Below are positions 1 to 6,926 of a stretch of 8,276 nt of DNA, piece by piece. The DNA lies in assembly GCA_014238325.1 (NCBI GenBank), contig JABABH010000019.1, positions 1-8,276 on the forward strand, read 5' to 3'. Made by a program: the position numbers and the translations under genes. Origin of the DNA: Coxiellaceae bacterium. GTDB lineage: Bacteria; Pseudomonadota; Gammaproteobacteria; Coxiellales; Coxiellaceae. Position 1 is the stretch's first letter, and each line of letters opens with the position of its first letter. The notes below the pieces were generated by a model. The model saw only the letters and a program-made list of their open reading frames with translations, was not told the DNA's origin and ran no database searches.

Positions 1-80
1 ATTTATTTTTCGCCAGCCATCAAAACAAAGGTATACCGCTCGCAGTAGCCCACTTCGCATCTTCATTTGCGAGCGGTATA
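1..80 (+). mobile_element. MITE-like repeat, copy A, right end only
   Basis: This matches the right part of complete copy B (641-720) with about seven differences in 80 bases and the same orientation; the left part lies outside the window. It ends with the 12-bp inverted pair TATACCGCTCGC (32-43) and its complement (69-80), closing in GGTATA. The junction at 80/81 falls inside the reading frame of the minus-strand ankyrin gene, so this copy is the insertion that broke that gene. Divergence from copy B suggests the two copies are not from one very recent event. Confidence 0.8.
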
Positions 81-468
81 GCAATTCGGAAGCTCGCTCC
101 GCATATGTCTTCTGCAAACAGACTAAGCCTAGCGGTGTATTACCATTCTTATCTCGTGGATCAACGTCTCCTACTAACTCCAATACTAGGCTACATAGCT
201 TTGAATTCTTGCCTAGTGCTACTTTGTGCAGCAATACCTGACCTTCACTATCTGGAACTTCAGCAAGCTCTGGAAACTCTTTCAGGAGCCGACGAACTGT
301 ATCTTCATCCCCTTCTGTTACCGCTTGATCTAATTCTATAGTTGATTGAATTCGTTTTAAGCTACCTTCGCATAGCACGCCTGGCACCAATTCTGAGCTC
401 AATGTCTCCACATGACGAGACTCTCGTAGAGTTGGGACATCTCTTCTATTAACTGCATCAGATTCCAT
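1..468 (-). pseudogene. Ankyrin-repeat protein, N-terminal part, interrupted by a repeat element and cut by the window edge
   Basis: An open frame starts at ATG 466-468, with a weak AAGAG ribosome site (477-481) eight bases before it, and runs 156 codons to the window edge without a stop. After about 40 unassigned residues come ankyrin-like units: LDQAVTEGDEDTVRRLLKEF (residues 47-66), then GQVLLHKVALGKNSKLCSLV followed by DVDPRDKNGNTPLGLVCL, the usual D-x-x-G-x-T-P-L turn between repeats. A third repeat begins but breaks at codon 130 (position 81), exactly where the MITE-like element ends. The last 26 or so residues (RSQMKMRSGLLRAVYLCFDG and on) are translated element sequence, not ankyrin. 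By comparison with copy B the frame should meet a TAA a few codons outside the window. Ankyrin repeats bind proteins; in Legionellales many such proteins are secreted effectors, but nothing here proves that. It is probably a truncated gene, though a short product could still be made. Confidence 0.7.
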
Positions 469-533
469 ATTAATAACTCTTAATTTTATGGTTTTTTATG
501 CTTCACCCTTTATGAAACAGCATAAAACTATAA

Positions 534-720
534 TATACCTATCCCACTTCAAGATGCGAAGCATGCCCTTGAAGTGACTCATCGCGATGGGGATTCTTAA
601 GGGGAAAACCGCGATTTTCCTCTTAAGTGGCTGAGCGAACATTTATTGTTCGCCAGCCATCAAAACAAGAATATACCGCTCGCAGTCACCCACTTCGCAT
701 CTTCATTCGCGAGCGGTATA
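534..720 (+). mobile_element. MITE-like structured repeat, copy B, complete (187 bp)
   Basis: The element begins TATACC (534-539) and ends GGTATA (715-720). Read inward, both ends share a 28-base pattern: TATACC, eleven differing bases, then AAGATGCGAAG (551-561, and the complement at the right end). The inside is almost all hairpin: CACTTCAAG/CTTGAAGTG (545-553 with 568-576), holding a smaller ATGC/GCAT stem; the palindrome CATCGCGATG (580-589); a stem of CTTAAG-G-GGAAAA with TTTTCC-T-CTTAAG (596-627, six-base loop); GGCTG-a-GCGAAC with GTTCGCCAGCC (629-658); and TATACCGCTCGC with GCGAGCGGTATA (672-720). There is no room for a transposase, so any movement would need one supplied in trans. 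If the target duplication is TA, it is contained in the ends. It lies between the divergent starts of the two ankyrin genes, where it could act on transcription of either. Confidence 0.8.
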
Positions 721-802
721 TCACTTAAAAACATAAAGTTAGCTTGCTATTTTCTCGAGCCTAGGCGTTGAGCTGGCAAAGCACCGCTTACCATATATTT
801 CT

Positions 803-835
803 TTTAACATAACCTTAATCTTCTCTTGATATAGT
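803..835 (+). promoter_or_regulatory. PmrA-box-like tandem repeat with -10 hexamer
   Basis: TTTAA (803-807) and CTTAA (814-818) are in direct repeat with six bases between, and TATAGT follows at 830-835. The reported PmrA site of Legionella and Coxiella is CTTAA-N2-TT-N2-CTTAA at the -35 region. Here the match is complete except for the first C and one T of the central TT. The box covers where a -35 element would sit for this -10, which is the expected arrangement. The start codon is 21 bases after the -10. The match is to a short AT-rich motif, so chance similarity cannot be excluded. Confidence 0.45.
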
Positions 836-856
836 TTATTTTTCTGGAGCATTATC

Positions 857-2272
857 ATGAGTCAAAAAACTATAAAAATTTCAACGTATTATTCTTGCAA
901 TCATTATGATATAAAATATTTTAGCACAACCCCCCGTGTGCACGAATCGTTTAAGGATAATACGCTATTTCATCAGTTACTGCGTTCTGCTATTCATGCT
1001 GATATCAGCAAGCGTGAAGACTTTTTTCAAACTCATATTTGTCCAGCCTATTTAGACGATAATCGTCAGGTCGATGTTAATCAACAAGATCACAAGGGAA
1101 GAACTATCCTACACTGGTTGATTGCTCTGCGTATACTTCCAAGCACGATGACCGCTCTAATCGCCAATCTCCCTCACTGCCTATTAGATCACGCCACCGA
1201 TACTGATCATATGCATTGGATACACTACGCCGCTAAAGCTAATAATATTCAAGCTTTACACATACTTCTATCCAAAGGCGCTAATATTAATGTACGCAAT
1301 CTTCGAGGAGAGACCCCTCTACACTTAGCTTCGAAAACAGGGTATGTACAATTTATTCAATTACTCCTTAAAAATGAGGCAGACATCCATGCACGTAATC
1401 TTGTGGGTGAAACGCCACTGCACTACTATGCCGCTCAAGGTAGCCATCGCTTACAAGCTCTACTCACACTCTTGGAATACGGTGCCGATGTGAATGCACT
1501 GAATTTCCGCGGCATCACTCCTTTGCATTTTTTTGCAAACAATGGCGACCATGACAGTATCTCTCTCTTATTAAAATGTGAGGATATTGATCCCAATCCT
1601 GTATTAGAAAACACCCTTCCCGGATTTGAACCAGGCTATGTCACACCGCTCCAAATCGCCGTTCAGCATGGTGATCTTGAATCTGTTTCCAGATTAATTG
1701 CACATTCAGCCACCGACGTGAATGCGCAAAATCAACTAGGGTGGACAGCCTTGCATTTTGCAATACAAGCCAGCCATAATGAGATAGCGAAGCAATTATT
1801 AGCACACCCCTTTCTCAATATTCACGCAGCTACTGAGCATAAGTTAACAGCGTTACATATTGCTTCGAGAAAAGGGAATACCACGATAGTCGAGAAATGC
1901 CTTGACCAACAAGCTCATACGGAGGCATGCAGCCAACAGGGTGAAACACCCCTACATCTGGCCGCAAAGCATGGGCGCCGCGAGGTGTGCGAACAACTGC
2001 TCTATCATGGTGCAGATATTAATGCGCGAACACATACAGGGGCAACCCCCATTTACTTGGCAGGCACCTGCGGCCACAGCAAGACTGTGGATTATTTATG
2101 GCAGCAATCGCAGAGGCAGTCTACTACTAAGCCCACCTGCCCTGTCAGGATCAACCCACCCGTATGGTATTGGTCCACACAAGATAGTTATTGCGGCATA
2201 CGCGAGAGACTGCGTATTGATCGCATTCAAGGAGATGCTACCACCGATATGGTATATGCAGCTTCAGCATAA
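857..2272 (+). CDS. Ankyrin-repeat protein (about ten repeats), candidate secreted effector
   Basis: The 471-residue product starts at ATG 857 with TGGAG seven bases before it. Residues 1-77 form an unassigned head without a signal peptide or membrane segment. About ten ankyrin units follow, between residues 78 and 416, the clearest being RGETPLHLASKTGYVQFIQL (150-169), VGETPLHYYAAQGSHRLQAL (183-202), GWTALHFAIQASHNEIAKQL (295-314) and QGETPLHLAAKHGRREVCEQ (361-380), with the usual GADINAR-type loops. One repeat is widened around residues 246-262. The tail (417-471) matches no repeat and is not recognised. Ankyrin arrays bind partner proteins, often host proteins when the bacterium is intracellular. 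The PmrA-like box upstream fits control with a Dot/Icm type IV secretion system. That it is an effector is inference; the ankyrin fold is not in doubt. It is convergent with clpA, 38 bases away. Confidence 0.9.
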   Translation: MSQKTIKISTYYSCNHYDIKYFSTTPRVHESFKDNTLFHQLLRSAIHADISKREDFFQTHICPAYLDDNRQVDVNQQDHKGRTILHWLIALRILPSTMTALIANLPHCLLDHATDTDHMHWIHYAAKANNIQALHILLSKGANINVRNLRGETPLHLASKTGYVQFIQLLLKNEADIHARNLVGETPLHYYAAQGSHRLQALLTLLEYGADVNALNFRGITPLHFFANNGDHDSISLLLKCEDIDPNPVLENTLPGFEPGYVTPLQIAVQHGDLESVSRLIAHSATDVNAQNQLGWTALHFAIQASHNEIAKQLLAHPFLNIHAATEHKLTALHIASRKGNTTIVEKCLDQQAHTEACSQQGETPLHLAAKHGRREVCEQLLYHGADINARTHTGATPIYLAGTCGHSKTVDYLWQQSQRQSTTKPTCPVRINPPVWYWSTQDSYCGIRERLRIDRIQGDATTDMVYAASA

Positions 2273-2310
2273 CTCTACCGAAAAGTACATGGGCCTTATC
2301 CCCGCCCTAG

Positions 2311-4611
2311 CTAGGACATCTCCTCTTTTGAAACATGAGCAGCACAATCAATTTTAAGTTGATTGCGTTTACAATCCACAAAAGCCATACTCCCTGATGT
2401 CAGCTCACCCAGCAGCATTTTGTGCGCTAAGGGTAATTTTAATTGGCTTTGAATAAAACGTTGCATGGGTCTAGCTCCCATCCTTTTAGTATAACCGTGT
2501 TCTGCCATCCACTTTTTAGCTGTGTCAGTTACCTTGAGCTTAACCCCCTTCGATTTTAACTGAATGCCTAATTGTCCAATAAATTTATCAACAATTTTAA
2601 GAATGGTGGTTTTTCCTAAATGATTGAACCGAATCAAACCATCCAGGCGATTGCGGAATTCTGGACTAAAATAAGCACGAAGATCATGGGTGTGATCAGA
2701 TGGCAAGGATTCTGCTTCACCAAAACCCACTTGACCACGCTCGAAATGTTCTGCAGCTGCATTGCTCGACATCAAAATGACGACATGCCGAAAACTTGCT
2801 TTACAACCCACATTATCGGTTAACTGCCCGTAATCCATCACTTGTAATAGTATATTAAAAATATCAGGATGCGCTTTTTCTATTTCATCTAATAATAAAA
2901 CTGAATAAGGTTGTTTACGAATAGCTTCAGTCAATAACCCCCCCTTCTCGAATCCAACATAACCGGGTGGGGAACCAATCAAACGAGACACAGCATGTCG
3001 TTCCATGTACTCTGACATATCAAAACGAATCAAGGGTACGGATAATGAGGAGGATAGCTCGATAGCCATTTGCGTTTTCCCTACTCCCGGAGGCCCAATC
3101 ATCAAAAAAGAACCAGCCGGTTTATGCGCTTCGTTAAAGCCTAATCTCAATAAGGTAATAGCATTGCATATTTTATCGATCCCTTCATCTTGCCCAAATA
3201 CTTTTTGACGTAACTGCTTAGGAAGATTGAGCAGCACAGTTTGATCAGAATGAGTGACACTTTCAATCGGCAAGTGAAGCATTTCCGCTACCCCTGCTGT
3301 GATTTCTTTTTCTGTAATAATATGCCCTGATCCGAATGCCGTATCATCACGGCAAGAAGCCCCCACTTCATCCATGATATCAAATAAAATATCAGGTCGA
3401 CGCCGCTCTGGAAAATAAATTTCCGATAGTGCAATAATCTCATCAATCGATTTTAAGGTGTAGAGCACATGATGGAAATTTTCATACAAACTTTTCGATT
3501 TTTTCAAGATTTTAATACTATCCTCTCGACTAGGCTCTTTGATATCGAGGCGCTGAAAACGCCGCATTAAAGCACCATCTTTTGAAAAAAAACTACGAAA
3601 TTCATCATAGGTTGTTGCTCCTAAGCAACGCAAATTTCCACTCGTCAAAACAGGTTTAATTAAATTCGAGGCATCCATAGCCACACACGCTGCCGCACCT
3701 GCCCCCACTAAATTATGTATTTCATCAATAAAAACAATGGCACCTGGCTCGCGACTCAAAGCGGCAAATAGCGATACAAACCGTTTCTCGAAATCTCCAC
3801 GGTACTTCGTTCCTCCTAATAATATCCCTAAATTTACTGAGTAAATCGTACATCGCTTCAAAATATCAGGCACCTTACCGAGCACAATGCATCGCGCTAA
3901 TTCTTCTATAATAGAGGTTTTGCCAACGCCTGGGTCACCAACCAACAGAGGATGATGTTTTACGCGCCGACATAAAATACGCATAATGCGTGACAGTTCT
4001 GCTTCACGTCCAATTAAGGGCGTACCAGGATCAAGACTCACCTTTTCATTTAAATTCACAGCATATAACTGAATAACATTGTCTTCGATATCGCTTTCTG
4101 GCATACCATTATTAACATGTGTGCTGTTAGGTATACTGGATCCTTCCTTAAAAGGATCCAAGCCTGGGCTAGATCGTTTTGATTTTTTCTGTGTGCAATG
4201 CACGATATCCAGACGGTGAATATTTTCTTGTGTTAATAGTCGAACGGCTTGACTCTCTGGCTCACTAAAAATAGCAGCTAACACACTCACACCGCTCACC
4301 TCAGTACACCCATTACTTTGCGCACTATAAATGGCATGATGCAATACACGTTGAAAACTAGGCGTCGAGGTCGGTTGAATTTCTTCGCTGTCCTGTTCTG
4401 CCAGGTGAGGCGTGGTTTCATCCACCAACCCACCAAGCCCTATGCGTAATCGACCAATATTGGCTCCGCAAGCCGCTAATATTTTCCCGGCTTCTGCATT
4501 GTCTAATAAAGCCAGCAACAAATGCTCTACCGTAATAAATTCATGTTTTTTCTCTCTCGCTTGCAAAAAAACAAGATTTAACGTCTTTTCAAACGCTTTA
4601 CTAAACATCAT
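2311..4611 (-). CDS. clpA: ATP-dependent Clp protease ATP-binding subunit ClpA
   Basis: ClpA is the cytoplasmic AAA+ ring that unfolds substrates, including N-degron proteins delivered by ClpS, and feeds them to ClpP. The 766 residues compare with about 758 in E. coli. The double Clp N-domain spans about 1-140, with EFITVEHLLLALL near the start. A variable linker (about 141-190) leads to D1: Walker A GDPGVGKT (225-232), pore loop GTKYRGDFEKRF (267-278), Walker B IVFIDE (292-297) and arginine pair RRF (350-352). D2 has Walker A GPPGVGKT (506-513), GYVGF pore loop (550-554), Walker B VLLLDE (571-576), EFRNRLD (651-657) and GARPM sensor 2 (712-716). VGF at 628-630 sits where E. coli has the IGL loop that docks on ClpP, so ClpP binding should be kept. 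D1 departs from the family more than D2 does, for instance PDILFDIMDEVGA where PDKAIDVIDEAGA is usual. AAGGAG precedes two adjacent ATGs (4611 and 4608); either may be used. clpS is not next to it. Confidence 0.96.
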   Translation of the reverse strand: MMFSKAFEKTLNLVFLQAREKKHEFITVEHLLLALLDNAEAGKILAACGANIGRLRIGLGGLVDETTPHLAEQDSEEIQPTSTPSFQRVLHHAIYSAQSNGCTEVSGVSVLAAIFSEPESQAVRLLTQENIHRLDIVHCTQKKSKRSSPGLDPFKEGSSIPNSTHVNNGMPESDIEDNVIQLYAVNLNEKVSLDPGTPLIGREAELSRIMRILCRRVKHHPLLVGDPGVGKTSIIEELARCIVLGKVPDILKRCTIYSVNLGILLGGTKYRGDFEKRFVSLFAALSREPGAIVFIDEIHNLVGAGAAACVAMDASNLIKPVLTSGNLRCLGATTYDEFRSFFSKDGALMRRFQRLDIKEPSREDSIKILKKSKSLYENFHHVLYTLKSIDEIIALSEIYFPERRRPDILFDIMDEVGASCRDDTAFGSGHIITEKEITAGVAEMLHLPIESVTHSDQTVLLNLPKQLRQKVFGQDEGIDKICNAITLLRLGFNEAHKPAGSFLMIGPPGVGKTQMAIELSSSLSVPLIRFDMSEYMERHAVSRLIGSPPGYVGFEKGGLLTEAIRKQPYSVLLLDEIEKAHPDIFNILLQVMDYGQLTDNVGCKASFRHVVILMSSNAAAEHFERGQVGFGEAESLPSDHTHDLRAYFSPEFRNRLDGLIRFNHLGKTTILKIVDKFIGQLGIQLKSKGVKLKVTDTAKKWMAEHGYTKRMGARPMQRFIQSQLKLPLAHKMLLGELTSGSMAFVDCKRNQLKIDCAAHVSKEEMS

Positions 4612-4612
4612 C

Positions 4613-4684
4613 AGCTCTCCTTGCTCATGGAAATACGTATCTTTGGCTCAGCTTGCAGCATACTGCTACTTATAACGGCCCGCA
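4613..4684 (-). other. 23-codon leader frame overlapping the clpA start
   Basis: An ATG at 4682-4684 opens 23 codons ending MLQAEPKIRISMSKES, then TGA. The A of TGA is the A of the first clpA ATG, a TGATG overlap typical of translational coupling, and its last codons contain the clpA ribosome site AAGGAG. No clear ribosome site lies before its own start. The tail PKIRISMSKES loosely resembles the PLxCTMEKE ending common in ClpS, so it may be the last remnant of a lost clpS; with so few residues this is speculative. It may equally be a chance frame. Confidence 0.25.
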
Positions 4685-5011
4685 TTTATAACTGTAGTCA
4701 AGGAATGGGTTCCCTACCACTATCCATGTCGTTTTAGAACCCACCCAAGCTGCAGATGCTGCATTAAAACATTCATAAAAACATAGAGATACACTTTTAT
4801 GCTTCACGCTAGATAGGGCTGGTCTGTGCGATCAAAAATACGTCTATTCCATTGATATTTTTAAACCATATAGGTGCAATACGGAGACGCGCTGCCTCCC
4901 ACAAAGTCTGAGCTAAGCCGCTTTTACTTTCTGGTCAATGTATCAAGATGAGGTACTGCAAAACCAGCCTATGGACCTGCACAAACCATATGAATACAGC
5001 CTATTATAAGG

Positions 5012-5017
5012 TATAAT
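5012..5017 (+). promoter_or_regulatory. Possible -10 hexamer for the gene at 5070
   Basis: A perfect TATAAT lies 52 bases before the start codon. The hexamer 17 bases upstream (TATGAA) is a poor -35, so if it is used it would be a weak or activator-dependent promoter. Confidence 0.35.
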
Positions 5018-5069
5018 ACAAGTAACTGGTTTTATTTATAACTCGTCAATGCAATTTTAGGTACCTATC

Positions 5070-5591
5070 ATGGCTTCAGTTTCAAACCGTCACATCCAAA
5101 CCTTTGGGGTTTTCTCGAGCAAAAAGGCAGAGCCGCTACGATCCCCTGCACAAGAGATATACCATGCTGTTCTCAAAGCTGACAAAAATAAAATCAACGA
5201 ACGGCTATCTAGTGATCCCACAATCAGCCTCTCAAACACCCAAGAAAAACTATTATATCAATCAGTTATAAATAATGATCCAGAAATGGTCATAGCCCAA
5301 GCAGATGATAAAACCACCTTGTCCCTTCCCCGTTTCATTCTCACCATCTTGCAAAACGGCTTAAAACCCACACTCAATGACCCTAACCCATCCATGAAGA
5401 CGACAGCCACTTTTAATTCCAATCGCGAGATGGAACTGAAGTCTTTAATTGATGCTCGTCCTGAATTCTTTGCAGGCGCATTGGCAGCCTTTGAATCTAA
5501 GCACGCTGACCTTAATATGCACTCCCTCTTCTCTCAATCTGCTAAGGCTCAAGAGGAGACGCAGGCCATCAGACCAGCGCTTGGCGCCTAA
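5070..5591 (+). CDS. Hypothetical protein, 173 residues
   Basis: I do not recognise this protein. The start is ATG 5070, with AGG (5059-5061) eight bases before it. It has no signal peptide or membrane segment and looks soluble and largely helical. The segment IYHAVLKADKNKINERLSSD (residues 30-49) has the spacing of an ankyrin helix pair (A-V-x-x-x-D-x-x-x-I-x-x-x-L), and LKSLIDARPEFFAGALAAF (123-141) could be another helix, but no TPLH-type loop is present, so an ankyrin call is not justified. The C-terminus is hydrophilic and includes QEETQ (161-165), in the position where Dot/Icm substrates often carry a glutamate-rich block. It lies alone, divergent from clpA and convergent with icd (18 bases apart), between genes that are closer neighbours in many gammaproteobacteria, so it may be lineage-specific. 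The coding frame is plausible but unproven. Confidence 0.65.
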   Translation: MASVSNRHIQTFGVFSSKKAEPLRSPAQEIYHAVLKADKNKINERLSSDPTISLSNTQEKLLYQSVINNDPEMVIAQADDKTTLSLPRFILTILQNGLKPTLNDPNPSMKTTATFNSNREMELKSLIDARPEFFAGALAAFESKHADLNMHSLFSQSAKAQEETQAIRPALGA

Positions 5592-5609
5592 CTGCCCGTT
5601 GTTGACACT

Positions 5610-6869
5610 TTAATTCATATTGCTGACGATAGCCTCTCCAAATTTTGAGCAGCTTACTGCTTCAGCGTCTATCATCAAGCGTGCAAAGTCATAAGTCACG
5701 ATTTTCTGAGCAATCGTTTTCTGCATGCCTTGAATGATCAAATCAGCCGCTTCGTTCCAACCCATATGCCGTAACATCATTTCAGCCGATAAGATCAAAG
5801 AACCCGGGTTCACTTTATCCTGTCCTGCATATTTTGGTGCCGTCCCATGCGTGGCCTCAAATAAAGCAACGGTATCACTAAGATTAGCACCCGGCGCAAT
5901 ACCAATCCCTCCAACCTCAGCAGCCAAGGCATCCGAAATATAATCTCCATTTAAATTCATCGTGGCTATAACGCTATACTCTTCTGGACGCATAAGAATT
6001 TGCTGTAAGAAGGCATCCGCAATCACATCTTTAATGATGATGCGATGGCCATATTGATTTCGATCAATCATATGCCATGGGCCGCCATCAAGCGGTGTTG
6101 CTGAAAATTCATCTCGAGCAACTTGGTATCCCCAATTCTTAAAGGCTCCTTCTGTGAATTTCATAATATTACCCTTATGAACCAAGGTCACCGAATCCCG
6201 CTTATGATCAATAGCATATTGAATAGCACGTCGCACTAAACGTACACTTCCTTCCTCAGAAATGGGCTTGATTCCGATCGCGCTCGAGTTGGGAAAGCGA
6301 ATATTGCTGACACCTAACTCATCTCGCAAATAAATAATCAATTTTTCTACTTGAGGACTCCGTGCCTCCCACTCGATACCCGCATAAATATCTTCTGAAT
6401 TTTCGCGTAAAATCACCATATCAACTTTAGCAGGATCTTTCAGGGGGCTGGGCACGCCCTCAAAATATCGGACTGGACGCAGGCATACGTATAAGTCTAA
6501 ATATTGTCGCAATGCGACATTTAATGAACGAATACCTCCACCCACTGGCGTCATCAAAGGTCCCTTAATAGCCACCTTATGTTCTTTGATAACGCTCATT
6601 GTCTCTTCCGGCAAGCCATTGAGGACATCACAGACCTCTACAGCTTTGGCACCAGCATACACCTGCTTCCATACAATCCGACACTCTCCCTCATAAGCTT
6701 GATGCACTGCTGCATCCACAACTTTTTTCATCACAGGTGTGATATCAACGCCAATACCATCCCCCTCTATGAAGGGTATAATGGGATGTTTAGGCACATA
6801 TAAGGCACCAGACGCATCCGTGGTTATTTTTTCACCACGGGAAGACGCAGAAAAAGATTGATTGGACAT
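5610..6869 (-). CDS. icd: NADP-dependent isocitrate dehydrogenase
   Basis: Icd oxidatively decarboxylates isocitrate to 2-oxoglutarate in the TCA cycle, making NADPH, as a cytoplasmic homodimer. Near-identity to E. coli Icd is visible along the whole length. PIIPFIEGDGIGVDITPVM lies near the N-terminus. GGGIRSLNVALRQ holds the isocitrate-binding serine equal to E. coli Ser113, the AceK phosphorylation site. RENSEDIYAGIEW and LVHKGNIMKFTEG carry the catalytic Tyr160 and Lys230 equivalents. GDYISDALAA provides metal-binding aspartates. HGTAPKYAGQDKVNPGS and VTYDFARLM carry the Lys344/Tyr345 and Tyr391/Arg395 equivalents that select NADP over NAD. The frame can be extended to a TTG at 6881, but that codon overlaps the GGAG ribosome site (6876-6879). 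ATG 6869, six bases after it, is preferred, giving 419 residues; ATG 6872 is the alternative. A promoter candidate lies upstream. No aceK is in view. Confidence 0.97.
   Translation of the reverse strand: MSNQSFSASSRGEKITTDASGALYVPKHPIIPFIEGDGIGVDITPVMKKVVDAAVHQAYEGECRIVWKQVYAGAKAVEVCDVLNGLPEETMSVIKEHKVAIKGPLMTPVGGGIRSLNVALRQYLDLYVCLRPVRYFEGVPSPLKDPAKVDMVILRENSEDIYAGIEWEARSPQVEKLIIYLRDELGVSNIRFPNSSAIGIKPISEEGSVRLVRRAIQYAIDHKRDSVTLVHKGNIMKFTEGAFKNWGYQVARDEFSATPLDGGPWHMIDRNQYGHRIIIKDVIADAFLQQILMRPEEYSVIATMNLNGDYISDALAAEVGGIGIAPGANLSDTVALFEATHGTAPKYAGQDKVNPGSLILSAEMMLRHMGWNEAADLIIQGMQKTIAQKIVTYDFARLMIDAEAVSCSKFGEAIVSNMN
6818..6840 (-). other. Short hairpin in the early icd coding sequence
   Basis: CCGTGGT (6818-6824) and ACCACGG (6834-6840) pair perfectly around a nine-base loop rich in T (A in the mRNA). 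It spans roughly codons 10 to 18 of icd, near enough to the start to affect ribosome loading, though no function is shown. Confidence 0.3.
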
Positions 6870-6926
6870 CATATTCTCCAAAAATTAAGAAGCAGCAGTC
6901 ATATCACTCGAGATTAAAAGTGCTGA

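Larger units (their letters stand above)
469..856. other. Gene-free spacer between divergent ankyrin genes
   Basis: This stretch separates the minus-strand start at 468 from the plus-strand start at 857. It holds repeat copy B (534-720) and, at 803-835, the PmrA-like box and -10 hexamer of the right-hand gene. In the 65 bases between the element and the left-hand gene there is an AT-rich patch around 523-537 with possible minus-strand -10 hexamers (TATTAT, TATAGT), but no convincing -35. Nothing recognisable is seen at 721-800. Confidence 0.6.
4612..5069. other. Gene-poor spacer upstream of clpA, where clpS might be expected
   Basis: About 460 bases separate the divergent starts of clpA and the gene at 5070. 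No ClpS core motif (NDDYT, the VH..G segment) is visible in any minus frame. A 23-codon minus frame ends in TGATG, overlapping the clpA start. Two longer minus-strand stretches without stops (4809-4934 and about 4676-4834) have no recognised similarity and no good start, and may be decayed coding sequence. Near 5012-5017 is a TATAAT for the right-hand gene. No convincing clpA promoter could be picked: TTGACT and several TATAA-like hexamers occur near 4674-4706, but with wrong spacing. Confidence 0.55.

Noticed and set aside
105..341. Plus-strand frame of 78 codons
   Set aside because: It is antisense to the ankyrin-repeat frame at 1-468, which has recognisable repeat sequence; the plus-strand product looks like nothing known.
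2306..2315. Palindrome CCTAGCTAGG over the clpA stop, as a terminator between the convergent genes
   Set aside because: The stem is only five pairs with no loop and no T-run follows on either strand.
1902..2357. Plus-strand frame of 151 codons overlapping the end of the ankyrin gene and of clpA
   Set aside because: It is out of frame with repeats 8-10 of the ankyrin protein, which are clearly genuine, has no homology I recognise, and runs into the clpA terminus antisense.
4138..4159. Eight-pair stem GGATCCTT/AAGGATCC within clpA
   Set aside because: It lies in the variable linker between the N-domain and D1, with no T-run or start nearby; probably chance.
4695..4790. Plus-strand open stretch reading FPTTIHVVLEPTQAADAALK
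   Set aside because: It looks coding-like but is short, has no start with a ribosome site and stops at TAA; kept only as part of the gene-poor spacer.
4600..5069. Intact clpS or cspD upstream of clpA
   Set aside because: All three minus frames were read; no NDDYT, no cold-shock motif and no frame long enough.
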